64,000 nt of DNA from Ahaetulla prasina (lineage: Eukaryota; Chordata; Lepidosauria; Squamata; Colubridae): positions 283,358,524 to 283,422,523 of the forward strand of contig NC_080540.1 of the NCBI RefSeq assembly GCF_028640845.1, in the 5' to 3' direction. Below, in pieces: positions 21,312-32,395 of this stretch (positions within the stretch are counted from its first letter, which is position 1; every line of letters starts with the position of its first letter). Made by a program: the position numbers and the translations under genes. The notes beneath the pieces are model-generated. The model was given only the letters and a program-made list of their open reading frames with translations. It was not told the origin of the DNA and ran no database searches.

Positions 21312-21670
21312 CAGTGATTTTTTTTTTTATTTTTTTTTTTGTTTACATTTATACCCCGCCCTTCTCCGAAGACTCAGGGCGGCTTACAATGTATAGGGCA
21401 ATAGTCTCATTGGTGATGGCAAACCTATCGCCCTCTCTGTGGGCACGTAAGTTCAGCTTCGCCCCAGTTCAGCTCCTCTATGCATGCATGGGTCCCTCCC
21501 ACTGGCCAGCTGGTATTCTGGTCTCTGCTGCACATGCGTGGGCCGGGCGCATGTGGGGGGTTTGTGCGTGCATGCATGGAGGCGAGCCACACTCGGAAGC
21601 TGCGTGCGCATTGCATTTGGGGGGTTCGGGCACTTTGGGCACTCGGTCCTGAAAAAGTTAGCCATCACTG
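21312..21670. mobile_element. hAT-like GTGATGGC-family element, interrupted by a SINE end
   Basis: Left end CAGTGAT (21312-21318), then a SINE fragment, then GGTGATGGCAAACCTATCG, and right end GTTAGCCATCACTG. Flanks TACTATAC and TACTATGT match 6 of 8. The interior is CpG-rich. Confidence 0.7.
21319..21414 (-). mobile_element. SINE 3' end with LINE-type tail
   Basis: T-rich tail then GCCCTTCTCCGAAGACTCAG and GCGGCTTACAATG, the same 3' part as the whole SINE at 56527-56797. Inserted in the terminus of the hAT-like element: CAGTGAT before it is repeated as TGGTGAT after it. Confidence 0.75.
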
Positions 21671-21774
21671 TACTATGTACTATGTGAATGCAACCAAAAG
21701 GATACTAATGAAAAAACGTCATCAATGGCTCCTCCAAAGAATATTTTTTCCTAGAAGGAGGCGGGACTAAAGAA

Positions 21775-22017
21775 ATGATTGACTCAGCTTCAAGCAAGGG
21801 AATAGAGGAACAACCCATGAATTGTATTATCCAATCAGCAAGACGGAGAAGAGTATCAAGCTGTCCACTCTATCAACTACAACTGAGAATTAAATCTCAA
21901 ACCTCCGATCTTCATATGGCTTCATTGAATTCCTATGCTAGGACTAAATTAGGATTTGCTAAGACACAGCTCGAGCAGATAAAGACCTTTGTTGCAAAAA
22001 AGAAGAAAGCCAAATAA
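21775..22017 (+). other. Unclassified open frame, 80 codons, near AATAAA
   Basis: A plus-strand frame ending KTQLEQIKTFVAKKKKAK with TAA inside AAATAAATC, so stop and polyadenylation-type signal overlap. The lysine-rich end looks protein-like, but I cannot assign a family. A truncated retrocopy or chance is possible. Confidence 0.2.
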
Positions 22018-22453
22018 ATCAGTCGACTGCCCACTACAGGTCTACAAGTGCCCCTTACGCCCATAGTGGTTCAAATTCCTAGCTTTATCTTTCCATTCTG
22101 TCCACAAATAAATGATTGTTACTTGGAGCCTCAAAGCTGAGCAGTTAAACATTTATGCAACTGCCAGCTCTAGGTGAAGAACCACTAGCTCTTATTTCTG
22201 ACATCCAGTCTCAGAGGTATTTTTTTTCCCTTTTTTTCCACTCCTGCTCATGACAGTTGTTCTAGGCAGAATTCACTGGGGACAAGGCTGGGTAAGGAAT
22301 CAATATTCCATTTCCTTTTAATAATTAAATTTTACGCGCTCTGTTACAGGAGTTCTCAAACTTTCCAATACCGTAAGCAAATGCAAATGGCTCAGACAAG
22401 CAAAGTAAGAAACAATTGACAGTCCTTCCTGATTGCCTGCATATCTATCTATC
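22018..22453. other. Intronic sequence, nothing recognised
   Basis: Ends in a short ATCT run at 22443-22455 next to the Tc1 element. Confidence 0.4.
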
Positions 22454-22455
22454 TA

Positions 22456-23015
22456 CAATAATGGCCAAAATTGTGGAAACCTTTTGGGAAAAGTGTATTT
22501 TTGAGGTTTGATGGCTAATAGCACCACTTTTTGGGGGAGTTTCAAGATAATGATATTCCACTGCTGAAATGGCCTGGGAGTAGCCCAGACCTTAACCCAA
22601 CTGAAAATTTTTGGAGTCCACTAAAGAAACTTGTTAGTCAGAAGTGATTCAGCAAGAAAACCCAGTTGATAGAAGCAATCATTCAATCTTGGTTTCACAT
22701 TATAACAGCTGCAGAACTAAAAGACTTGGTTCACTCCATGGGAAGACGTTGTAAGGCCGTAATTCATGTTCAAGGTTATTCAAGTGATAATTTTTGTATA
22801 TCTCGGTTTTTCTACGTGTTCCACTTTCCTTCTTTATACTATAATTGCTATTTTAATAGTAAATCCTTCATAAAAGTTATTGCATTACATTCTTGATTAA
22901 ATTATCTTTCCATTGATATATAATTTTATGGTACTACTCCAAAAAAGTGGTGTTATTAGCTAGTTTTAGAAAATACACTTTTCCCAAAAGGTTTCCACAA
23001 TTTTGGCCACTACTG
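22456..23015 (+). mobile_element. Tc1-type DNA transposon relic, internally deleted
   Basis: Both ends survive: CAATAATGGCCAAAATTGTGG at left pairs with the reverse of CCACAATTTTGGCCACTACTG at right, with TA on each side. The inverted repeats extend about 75 bp (AAAAGTGTATTTT, AGTGGTG). Between them 22570-22789 codes for WPGSSPDLNPTENFW and, after an in-frame stop, LVHSMGRRCKAVI: the transposase C-terminus including the third catalytic acid (E of TENFW). The N-terminal two thirds are deleted. Inactive. Confidence 0.9.
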
Positions 23016-23017
23016 TA

Positions 23018-23710
23018 CCTTCCGTCCAGTTAGCCATGAGTCCCCCCCACCCCAGTTTGAGAATTTCTGCTTTAGGCTACTCTGTATATTACTCTTGCAA
23101 ACTGAGGCTGAAAAGAAGCAAAATAGACAACATGGATGGCAGAAATGCCTTTTGCGAGAGAGAGAGGATAGAAGAGGCCCATATTTCTATAATAGCTGTT
23201 GCCTAACAAGGCTATGCAAGTGAACCTTTTAACTAAATATTTAGGTTATTAAATACCAACCAACCTTAGAAAGGCAGCTTTAGCTGGCAGGCCAGCATTG
23301 TTTCCCACTTTCAAGGCTCCCTGGCTGGATTTACCCATGTGTCTATTTAACAATGCCACCTTGTGGGACCCAGGAAGGATTGTTATAGTACCTGCCCCCT
23401 GGAACACCATATTCCCTGAGATCTGTTCAGGACTGATCCTTTTTATAAGGCTTGGAAGACAAAGATGTTCCCTCCAATTTAGGATCTAGAGGATGAATGA
23501 GTTGATGTGATGGTATGTGGTCCAAAAGTTGTTGCCCAGGGAACAGCCAGATAAGAGATGGCATAGCCCACAACTGGATAATGGGCAGAGCAAGAGACTC
23601 ACCCGGGACCGTCCCTAATTTTTCAGAGTATAAAGGAAACAGGGAGAATTAGGCTTTCAGATTGTAAGATTCTGTCAATGTAATTTTACAATAAAGCAGA
23701 ATTAGATCTG
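23018..23710. other. Intronic sequence with a possible decayed LINE piece
   Basis: From about 23290 to 23510 the peptide PGRIVIVPAPWNTIFPEI has the shape of a LINE C-terminus (APxxWNxxP), too decayed to be certain. Nothing else recognised. Confidence 0.35.
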
Positions 23711-23711
23711 A

Positions 23712-24016
23712 TTGGACTGGGCAGCAACAACAGGGATCGAAAGCTATCTCCATGCCATGGAAATGGAAATGCTCCGTTGGATATCGGGCATCTCCCTTCT
23801 TGGCCACATCACAAATGACACCATTCTACAGCATTTTGGTGTGGCACCAATTATAGAGAAGATGAGAGAAGGCCGGCTCCGCTGGTATGGACACGTCCAG
23901 AGAGCAGCACCTTCCACTGTGGCTAAGACTGCCTACTAACTAGAAGTCAATGGCTGGCGACCTCACGGGCATGCAAAACAGAGATGGCAAGACACCATCA
24001 ACAAAGATATGCAAGA
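23712..24016 (+). pseudogene. RTE-like LINE ORF2 C-terminus, broken
   Basis: Codes for MEMEMLRWISGISLLGHITN and KMREGRLRWYGHVQRA, then a stop at 23937, then GWRPHGHAKQRWQDTI. This order (MLRW, RLRWYGHV, GRPKQRW) is the C-terminus of RTE-clade LINEs. It differs clearly from the Bov-B copies here, so it is another RTE lineage or an older copy. Confidence 0.7.
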
Positions 24017-24104
24017 TGGGGTGAGGTCAACAGTAGACAGTCTTAGGTTAAAGTTTTGGGGGGTTTGGGATGAGATTTTTTGGGATTTTAGCATGAAATA
24101 TGCT

Positions 24105-24296
24105 AGGGAGGAGGAGGAGGAGGAGGAGGAGGAGGAGGGGAAGAAGAAGGAGGAGGAGGAGGAGGAGGTGGAGGAGGAGGAGGAGGAGGGGAAGAAGAAG
24201 GAGGAGGAGGAGGAAGAGGAGGAGGAGGAGGAGGAGGAGGAGGAGGAGGAGGAGGAGGAGGAGGAGGAGGAGGAGGAGGAGGAGGAGGAGGAGAAA
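24105..24296. repeat. (GGA)n microsatellite, about 190 bp
   Basis: GGA/GAG units with a few AAG interruptions, right after a GTGAGGTCAACAGTAGACAG retroelement phrase. Poly-Glu, poly-Arg, poly-Ser and poly-Pro frames across it are artefacts. Confidence 0.95.
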
Positions 24297-25405
24297 AAGA
24301 TGATCTGATTGTGATTCCTATGTGGTTTATCCCACAATGACAACAGTCCAACGGTGTGGTTCTATGGCTTGCTATAGTCTGAGCTAGGTTTATGCCTACC
24401 TGCCATTATTTTAGTATTAATTTGTTGCTTTCTTCAATACTTTTTGCTTGGGTTTTTAATTCTGTGTTTGCCAGTCAAAATCTTTAGTAAGAAAAGGGTG
24501 GCTATATAATGTGATATAATAAAGCTTCAGTGTATGATTTTGCGCCCCAATGTCTGGCAATAAAATGGCTATTTCTCATAGGCAAGGGGTGCCTTTTTTC
24601 TGCCTCCTTTTAAAAGCGCATGACAGTCGATGCATTAAGCTTTTTTAACGAGAAATATATTCATTTCCATACAGAACACCCTATTTCCCCAAGCGTGAAA
24701 ATCAGAATGAAAAGAAGAAAACTCAGTCCTGCTCTCCTGATGGAAAAACACCCCTCTCTACAACTTCAAACCAAAATGTTCAAAAGAAAGAAAGAAAACC
24801 ATCTTACAATACACCCAAGTTGCCAAAGTTGCTCACCCTTCACTAACTCTGATTCACTGAAAAAATTACATACCGGACTGTTTCTCACAGCAAAGTAATC
24901 CAAGATCCATCTGTTTACAGACCGCCCCCCCCCAATGGCTTAGTTCCTAGTATCTCTCTAACCAAAAACCACCCTTTTGGTGGCATGTGTTGGCAGACTC
25001 AAAACACAGCAGGTTCCCTGGCACCAAGGCATAGGTTCACGTATGCTGAAGCAACCTCAGATGCCACCCAGAAGTGCCAAGTTCACACACACACTCTGAG
25101 ACTGGCAAGCATCTTCACATAGTCAGTAGACTCATTTTCTGAAACCCATTCCTCGATTCCCAAATTAATAACTCTACAATTCTTGTACCAAGGGAGCTTT
25201 AGCCCACACCAGATATCCCGCAGAGCTGGTTCAGAATTTACCACAACAGGCAGAACAGATGGACCTATCTACAGCTTTCTGTAGATGAACAGAAAGCCTC
25301 ATATCATCTCCAAAGCATAGAGGCTGCCTCAATAAGCTACCTTACTGAGATCCTTCTCACATTTCTATTTGCTACTAAGAATCAGAACAGGAAGATAATA
25401 CTCAC

Positions 25406-25502
25406 AACTTTAATGCACAAGCCAGCTCTGCGCATGTCCACACTGGGTACATGAAAGCGCTGGCACAAATATCAAGATTTTGGGCCCAGTTTACAATGCC
25501 AG
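25406..25502 (-). other. Exon-like segment, unproven
   Basis: On the minus strand, CTTGGTTTGCTTTGTGACTCAG precedes it as a plausible acceptor and GTGAGT follows at 25405-25400. The 97 nt are open in one frame (GIVNWAQNLDICASAFMYPV...). The peptide is not recognised and its phase does not join the segment at 25727. Confidence 0.2.
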
Positions 25503-25726
25503 CTGAGTCACAAAGCAAACCAAGAGATTAACAAATCCCATAGTGTAATTTACACGAACTATCAGTTTGATCCTCCATTCTACAAAGAACAAAAGACAAC
25601 AAGAAGAACAAAGACAGGTAGCGACATCAGAGTGGGCGAGCTCTTCACAGACGGTGGCGTTTATGAATGCTGTCAAATAGAAACTCCAAATATAAAATGT
25701 TAAAAAGTAAAAAAGAATGATCTTAC

Positions 25727-25781
25727 CAGAGATGACCAACTACACCGGCAATCTCTTCCGAAAAACCTTGCAAAGTTTCAT
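25727..25781 (-). other. Exon-like segment, unproven
   Basis: Minus strand: TTCTCATAATTTCAG before, GTAAGA after, 55 nt between. Only one frame is open (ETLQGFSEEIAGVVGHL), entered in phase 1, while NEDD4L exon 1 ends in phase 0. It could be an alternative or non-coding exon of NEDD4L, or chance. Confidence 0.22.
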
Positions 25782-26167
25782 CTGAAATTATGAGAAACGT
25801 CATGCAAACAGAGCGGCATCACCTAAAATTTGTCAATAATTTAAGGATCCTGAACATGCCAATCGCAGGAGATGAATGTACCATCTTATACTGACATGCT
25901 ACAAATACTTATGGTATTGTACTAGCAAAACATGGGTGAGCACACACTGTGCAAAATTTCATCACATGTAGTTCAGAAAGAAACAAACAATTAGGTACCA
26001 TGTTGTTATGTTTGTGGTTGAAGAATAGTAGGTCTAGAGGCACCTGGGCATGCAAAGATGGTGGCCAGCACTATCACCAAATTGTTTTATCTAGCCCAGA
26101 ATCTTGGACTTGAGTGAGGTCTAAATTGAATTACCGGTAAACGAATAAATCTGGCAGGGCTTGAAAC

Positions 26168-26635
26168 CAGGAGTGAAATGTAAAATTCGCTACTACCGAT
26201 TGTGTGGGCGTGGCTTGGTGGGGGGCGGGGTAATGTGACTGGGTGGGGGTGGCCAACTTTTTTTTTTTTAAAAAAGCATTTTTTCTACAACCTCTTTGGC
26301 TGAAAGACCAAAGAGGTCTTTAAAAACCTCTGATGATCAGGCAACTCAGCTGGGATCGCCAGAGAAGACTTTTAAAAGCTTTCAAAGGGTTCTGATGATC
26401 CCAGCTGAGTTGCCTGATGCCAGAACCTTTTAAAAGCATTTTTTTACAACCTCTTCAGCCAAAGAGGTTGCAGAAAAAATGCTTTTAAAGGATTTTTGAC
26501 GAACCCAGCTGAGACACGCAATCATCAGAGGCATTTTTTTTTACTTTTAAAACATTTTTTTCAGCCGAAGAACCACCCGCTGCCATCACTACTGGATCGG
26601 GCAATCCGGTCCGAACGGGGAGCATTTCACCCCTG
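26168..26635. mobile_element. hAT-like element, 468 bp, perfect target duplication
   Basis: Starts CAGGAGTGAAATG, ends CATTTCACCCCTG, flanked by CTTGAAAC (26160-26167, 26636-26643). The interior repeats AACCTCTTTGGCTGAA-type and CTCAGCTGGGATCG-type segments in both orientations, so it holds nested inverted repeats. Confidence 0.9.
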
Positions 26636-26643
26636 CTTGAAAC

Positions 26644-27320
26644 CCTTAGCAGCACATCTCAAGGACAGGGTGCATTGCAGCCCTTCTTCTGCCTCCACAT
26701 CTGTGGGTCCCCTGCACAGCTTTATCATTGGGTTAACAGGTGGGCAAAGATATGGATCAGATGGTTTCAGTGTTGCCATCGAGCCACTGAACAGGGAGGT
26801 GGCTGCAGAACATGGGTAGGGAACTGCTGGGGAAAACTATTGTCTTTGGAGTAAGGTGGGACGGATTGGAGTGGGTTGTGCTTCTTGGAATATTGGTGCT
26901 GCAAAATATATGATGGAACTCTGTTTGACTGCAGAATTTGCATCCACAGCTGCAGATGAACAGGATGAGAGTGAGGATTGAAGAAGTAAGCCCCTGCTGC
27001 CTCCCAGGGAGGAACCCATGGGGCACTTCCAAGTATGGGTTGCCCAGGCTGGGTCCAGACCATTAGGAAGAGTTATAAGGTTAGAATTAGTAGCACCATA
27101 AAGCACAGTCCACCTCAAGCTGAATTGCTTGGCCTTTTTTAGAATATAAATACTGTACTGGATCAATTTTAAAACACAATTGCCACATTTTCTTTTGGGG
27201 AAAAAGTGCTAAATATGCTACATCTGATAGGCATGATATATCTGGCCTGCTCATTTGTCTTTCAGTTTTTAAAGAGTCACTCAAAATGTTTTTGGGATAA
27301 GCATAGATCAAAGATCAAAT
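26644..27320. other. Intronic sequence, nothing recognised
   Basis: Overlapping minus-strand frames of 90-109 codons occur at 26757-27166, but in three frames at once, as expected by chance. Confidence 0.45.
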
Positions 27321-27330
27321 GCACAGGTAT

Positions 27331-27739
27331 GTTATTAGTTGCGAAGTTGTGTCCGACCAATCATGACCCCATGGACAATGTTCCTCCAGGCCTTCCTGTC
27401 CTCTACCATCCTCTGGAGTCCATTCAAGCTCACGCCTACTGCTTCAGTGACTCCATCCAGCCACCTCATTCTCTGTTGTCCCTTTCTTCTTTTGCCCTCA
27501 ATCTTTCCCAGCATTAGGCTCTTCTCCTATGAGTCCTTCCTTCTCATTAGGTGGCCAAAGTATTTGAGTTTCCCCTTCAGGATCTGGCCTTCTAAAGAGC
27601 AGTCAGGGTTGATCTCCTCTAGGACTGACCGGTTTGATCACCTTGCAGTCCAATGGACTCCCAGGAGTCTTCTCCAGCACCATAGTTCAAGGGCCTCAAT
27701 TCTTTGATGCTCAGCCTTTCTTATGGTCCAACTTTCACA
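27331..27739 (-). mobile_element. Bov-B LINE 3' end with 10-bp target duplication
   Basis: Minus-strand code for the Bov-B C-terminus (LMRRKDSLEK-, MLGKIEG- and MRWLDGVTEA-type blocks, here frame-broken), flanked by GCACAGGTAT at 27321-27330 and 27740-27749. 5'-truncated and inactive. Confidence 0.9.
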
Positions 27740-27749
27740 GCACAGGTAT

Positions 27750-29355
27750 AATGCCCCTCTATCAGCTCTTAATGTGCTTCCATAAATTGAAAAAAAAATA
27801 CATGATTCTTCCCAAAAAATGCCAAAGGACAGATCAGTAGCAGACAGTCCTTAGCTTCTCTCTAAATACTTCTCTGCATGTCAGTGACAATCTCTTGTAA
27901 AAGGTGAAGAACTCTGAAAAGATGGTGCCCAAAGCAGACAGAAGTCAACGTGAGTACACCGTGGGCTAACTTAACCAGGTCAAACTACGATCTTTCCAAT
28001 CCTGTTCTGTCTGGTGAAAGTAACTCTCCAGAACATTAGGAAGACATCTTCCTCATCACTACCCACATCTCTTTTTGAATTCAGAGCACAGGTTCCTATG
28101 GCAAAGAAAGCAAAGCCAGATTCACATTTTATGCTAAGCCAAAGTCAAAGTCACATTTTATGCTAAGCCAAAGCAGGTTTTTTCTCATTGGGCTTTAGTG
28201 AGGTTAATGCAGCATGGGTGATGGCTTTGCTTGTTCTATGAAGCTTGCCAATTGTGCCTTATTCAGCAACTCATGGCTTAGTAACCTGTGTAAATCAGGT
28301 CCATCTCTGAAGCGTGCCAAGACCCAACAGGAGCTTCCATGCTATTGCAATGAAATTGTTTCAAAACACTATGGAATGGCACAGATCTTCTAGAAGGTTG
28401 ATGCCACCGAATAGGTTTCAAGTCTCCAACCTGAAAGGTTCTGTTCATGTAAGTGAAGATGAATCATATTAATAAAGAACATTGGTAGCTCAGGACTGAA
28501 ATGAGGGATCCTTGGTGCTCTTTGAGCTTGTTTTGTTGCAGATGTTTCATTACCCAAAATCCACACTAGCTTAGAATGAATCATGTATTTTTTTCTACTC
28601 ATCATTTTGAAGTGAGCATATTATCTCTGTAGTGTTATCCAATCTAGTACTACAAAAAACTCCACTGCCATTAGCTCATAAAAACGATGATGATGATGAT
28701 AGTATTATTATGTAATAATTAATATATAGAGCCATCCATCTGACATTCATGATTCTGGGCAATTCACAGAGTTAAAAATAATGTAATAAATATGTACGAA
28801 TAACCATAACCAATACCAAAAACCATTAAAAAATTAGTTAAAACAATCAGCCATGAAGCATAAAATGCAAGAGAGTGCCAGCGTTGTGTATCTCACAACG
28901 AAAAAGCCATTCTGCAAGCTCCATACCTCCATGAGATCCCCAATAATAACCAACCAGTTCTATCCCCGTATCTGTCACCATTTATTGTTTTGTGATAAAA
29001 GGATCGTTTGGGAAACACACCCTTTTTTTTCACATTATAAGAATTTGCTTCTTAATCCCATTCCGAAGCAGAATGTAGGAAAAGACACACACATTGTAAA
29101 ATATGTAGAAAAAGAAGCCCAAGATTAAATTGCTCACACCTGCAGGATAGGCTTGGACTGAGATTGGGGAAGGATGCTGTTCTGCAGAAGATAAACCACA
29201 GAGTTTGACCGATCAGTGGCCCGACCCGGTCATATGGAATGTTCAGTATTCTGATGGCCATAGTATGTGCTTCTTTCAATACAACAGAGGTACATAAAGG
29301 CAACAACATTTGCATCTATTAGTCAATATCCCATAAAGGAAAATGTTGCATGGTA
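27750..29355. other. Intronic sequence, mostly unrecognised
   Basis: Includes a 33-bp tandem duplication (28113-28175, unit with CACATTTTATGCTAAGCC), a (GAT)n run near 28687 and a GTTGCAGATGTTTCATTACC phrase at 28536 that looks repeat-derived. No exon seen. Confidence 0.45.
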
Positions 29356-29416
29356 CAGAGAAGAGAAGAGAAGAGAAGAGAAGAGAAGAGAAGAGAAGAG
29401 AAGAGAAGAGAAGAGA
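29356..29416. repeat. (AGAGA)n microsatellite
   Basis: Twelve AGAGA units at the 3' end of the LINE at 29417; related copies carry AGAAT instead. Confidence 0.95.
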
Positions 29417-29848
29417 ATTTTATTGGCCAAGTGTGATTGGACACACAAGGAATTTGTCTTGGTACATAGGCTCTCAGTGTACATAAAAGAAAATATATGT
29501 TCATCAAGATACAACACTTACAACACTTAATGATAATCATAGGGTACAAATTTAACACTTAATGATACAACACTTAATGATAGTCATAGGCTACAAATAA
29601 GCAATCAGGAAATTATATCAGTATAAATCATAAGGATACAAGCAACAAAGTTACAATTATAAATGGAAGAAGATGGGTGATGGGAATGATGAGAAGATTA
29701 ATACTAGTGCAGATTTAGTGAATAGTTTGACAGTGTTGAGGGAATTATTTATTTAGCAGAGTGATGGCATTCAGGGAAAAAACTGTTCTTGTATCTAGTT
29801 TTTCTGGTGTGCAGTGCTCTGTAGCGTCGTTTTGAGGGTAGGAGTTGA
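29417..29848 (-). mobile_element. LINE 3' UTR, same family as 16761
   Basis: TATTGGCCAAGTGTGATTGG at left, then the shared 3' UTR up to GTAGCGTCGTTTTGAGGGTA. Truncated before the coding block. Confidence 0.85.
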
Positions 29849-29869
29849 ATTGATATTACTACCCTGTTG

Positions 29870-30025
29870 TCATTTCACAGAATCCCCTAGAGTTGAAAGA
29901 TGGTCATCAACTCTATGCAGGAATCTGTATTATAGGATCCATGATGAGTTTCTATCCAATCTGTGTCTGAACCCATTCAGGGAAGCAGATCTTGACACTC
30001 TCCAGAGAACAGCTTTCACCACTGA
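29870..30025 (-). mobile_element. Ancient CR1 fragment
   Basis: Resembles the reverse of a CR1 3' end: CACAGAATCCCCTAGAGTTG, then CTCTATGCAGGAATCTG, then CAATCTGTGTCTGAAC. Highly diverged. Confidence 0.5.
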
Positions 30026-30766
30026 GCCGTTCTTACTCTTAATGTGTGCTTTGTGTTACTACTGAATCATTCATAATATGGTTCCTTCTCTTTGTGTAAT
30101 GGAAATGTTCATACAAGGCCAGAGATGACTATGCAGTACAAAGATTATAAGCAACATGTCATGCAGAGGCTATTTCAAGCTACACCTTTAGTAGATTAGG
30201 CTAATCGCTAATCCTCCCTGTTCATAGGATTTTTTTTTTTCAAAGAACTGGAAAGTCAAGCGGCAAATCTTTTGTGTTTACAAAACAAATGCTCGGGATT
30301 TCTCGTGCACAGAAATTATTGCCCGACCATCCTGCTTCAGGGTTACTCAATGGATTGAGAATTAGTGGAAACAAGATTATGGGTATAGATTAAATCAATC
30401 CGGTGCACAAACTATGAATGGTCAAATTCTCAGTCTGAAGAGAGATAGTCCAAAACAAACTAAATTACATAAACCAACATTTTGATAGGGCAGGGCTTCC
30501 CTGTATTTTGTCCAAGATAAAATTCAACACTGATTTGGTGGAAGGGACCGAAATGGGATATTCCCATTCTGTGTGAATCAGATAATTTGATTTGACAATA
30601 GCAGTGAAATTTATCAAAAAACTTTTCTTCTCTACAATCTTCTGCCCACTAGAATTGCAAGCACAAGATGCCAAGGATATTTGGCTGGCGATTTTGCAAT
30701 CCCAACACAATCAGGTTGCATCAGGTTGGAGAAGCCCACAACTACATCATTACATCGTCAATGAAC
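30026..30766. other. Intronic sequence, nothing recognised
   Basis: Single-copy in appearance with one T run at 30231. No exon visible. Confidence 0.4.
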
Positions 30767-30768
30767 TA

Positions 30769-30783
30769 CCGTGTTTTCCCCAA

Positions 30784-30827
<44 letters not shown>

Positions 30828-31260
30828 TCTACTCAGAAAGTAAGTCCTAGCTTGATTTTTATACATGTGCCCCAAAATAAGCCCTAATAAAGACCCCATC
30901 CACTCCAGGGTGCACGAGTAAGAATTAAGCTAGGAAGGGGATGGGGGGGTTGGAGCTGCCCTACTACTTACCTTCGGATAGTTGCAGCCAGGCCGGATCA
31001 ATCCGGAGCTCTGTTATCGGTTACAGAGGCCTTCAGGAAAGCCTTGGTGGCTGCAGAAGAAATAGGCCGAGGTATGGGAGGCCTGGCTGCAACTATCTGA
31101 AGCCAAAGAAGTTCCTGAAGGCCTCTGACAGCAAAAAGGAGACTGGGAGCTTCCAAGTGAGGTGAGTCAGTTGACATCCCACCCTGAAAATAAGACCTAG
31201 CGCCTTTTTTTGGTGGCAAAAATATATATAAGACAGGGTCTTATTTTGGGGGAAACACGG
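30769..31260. mobile_element. TA-flanked MITE (CCGTGTTTTCCCC family)
   Basis: Begins CCGTGTTTTCCCCAAAATA and ends TTTTGGGGGAAACACGG, each flanked by TA. Inner arms repeat CCCCAAAATAAG and GAAAATAAGACC. A (TA)n run (30787-30821) has grown in the left arm. A GGCCTGGCTGCAACTATC segment is present in both orientations. Confidence 0.85.
30787..30821. repeat. (TA)n
   Basis: About 17 TA units in the left arm of the MITE. Confidence 0.9.
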
Positions 31261-31521
31261 TACGAATACACCATAGAAGAACAAACTCAGGGAATTCAAA
31301 TGGAGAACAGCTTTATTGAGCCTTTCATAATTCAAGAGGTACAGAATCAATTAAACTTGATTGCTAAGCAATGAACTGTTCAGCTAATTCAGCATCAAGA
31401 ACCTGGAGACATTTTGGCTCAGATCACCAGACACCTATAAGATTTCGCTTTAAGCATTTTCGGAAGACACGAACAGTTGCAAGAAACACTAGACTTTTAC
31501 TAAAAAGAGCAAACTGTATAC

Positions 31522-31623
31522 CAGTAGAGGATTGCTACCGGTTCGCCCGGATCGGGAGAACTGGGAGGCTCCACCCATCCACTTCTGCGAACCAGTAGCG
31601 ACGAGTTTTGAAACCTGCCCCTG
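31522..31623. mobile_element. Short hAT-like MITE, 102 bp, perfect target duplication
   Basis: Starts CAGTAGAGGATTGCTACCGG, ends AAACCTGCCCCTG, flanked by CTGTATAC (31514-31521, 31624-31631). Confidence 0.85.
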
Positions 31624-31639
31624 CTGTATACATATAGTT

Positions 31640-32395
31640 GTATGACTTACAATGCTCTTACACGAATTATCTATGTCACTATGAGGACTATTCTTCGTTA
31701 AATTGAAATCCTGGAGTTAGCAGAGATGGCTAAATTGACTGCTTTCATTAAAAAAGAACACAACTAATGTTGCTTCTATTTGTAAACTGCTTCTGGACTT
31801 TGGGCTTGAGATGGGAAAAGAATAAAGCTGGTTTTGGGTTTTGCTAATTAGATAGATTCATTGTTGTAGAAAAATGTAAAAGTAAAAAGTTGAGTTTGTA
31901 CGTTATTACCTTGTTTTACTACACCAGTGATGGCTAATCTTTTCCGGACCAAGTGCCCAAAGCGTAAGCGCATGCACATGAATGTGAGTGTGAACACCCA
32001 AAATGCAGTACACGTGCAGCCCCCTGCATGCGCCCCCCCCACATATGCACGCGCAACCCCTTGCATGCACGCACAGTTCCCCCACATGTGCCCCCCCCAT
32101 GCATGCGTGGCAGAGACCCGAAGACCAGCTGGCCAGCAGGAGGCGCACACACATGCATGCTGAGCTGGGGCAACGGCTCGCGTGCCAACAGAGAGGGCGC
32201 TGCGTGCCACCTCCAGCACGTATGCCGTAGGTTCGCCATCACTGTACTACACTAAAGAATCAGAAGTCAGTGTTTTTCATTTTACCCTACACTTTTACTC
32301 TTCCATTTTCCTTCTCCTACTTTCCCATTATTTTCATTTTTCTGTGTACTTTATATGTTGATAAACTAATAAAATTTGTAAACCAGGTTAAATTT
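31640..32395 (+). mobile_element. L1-like LINE 3' end, split by a hAT-like element
   Basis: Before the insertion, LELAEMAKLTAFIKKEH-type code with frameshifts (about 31710-31765) and CTGCTTCTGGACTTTGGGCT match the L1 copy at 36685-37370. After the insertion an L1-like 3' UTR runs to TAATAAAATTTG near 32370. Confidence 0.65.
31925..32244. mobile_element. hAT-like GTGATGGC-family element, perfect target duplication
   Basis: Starts CAGTGATGGCTAATC, ends GGTTCGCCATCACTG, flanked by TACTACAC (31917-31924, 32245-32252). CpG- and GCATGC-rich centre. Best preserved member of its family here. Confidence 0.9.

Larger units (their letters stand above)
24297..26159. other. Longest repeat-poor stretch of intron 1
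   Basis: About 1.9 kb without a recognisable repeat apart from short C and CA runs. It contains two minus-strand exon-like segments, 25406-25502 and 25727-25781, listed separately. Confidence 0.5.

Noticed and set aside
24009..24343. Poly-Glu, poly-Arg, poly-Ser and poly-Pro frames
   Set aside because: All are readings of the GGA microsatellite at 24105-24296.
26757..27166. Overlapping 91-109 codon minus-strand frames
   Set aside because: Three overlapping phases are open at once, which argues for chance rather than coding.
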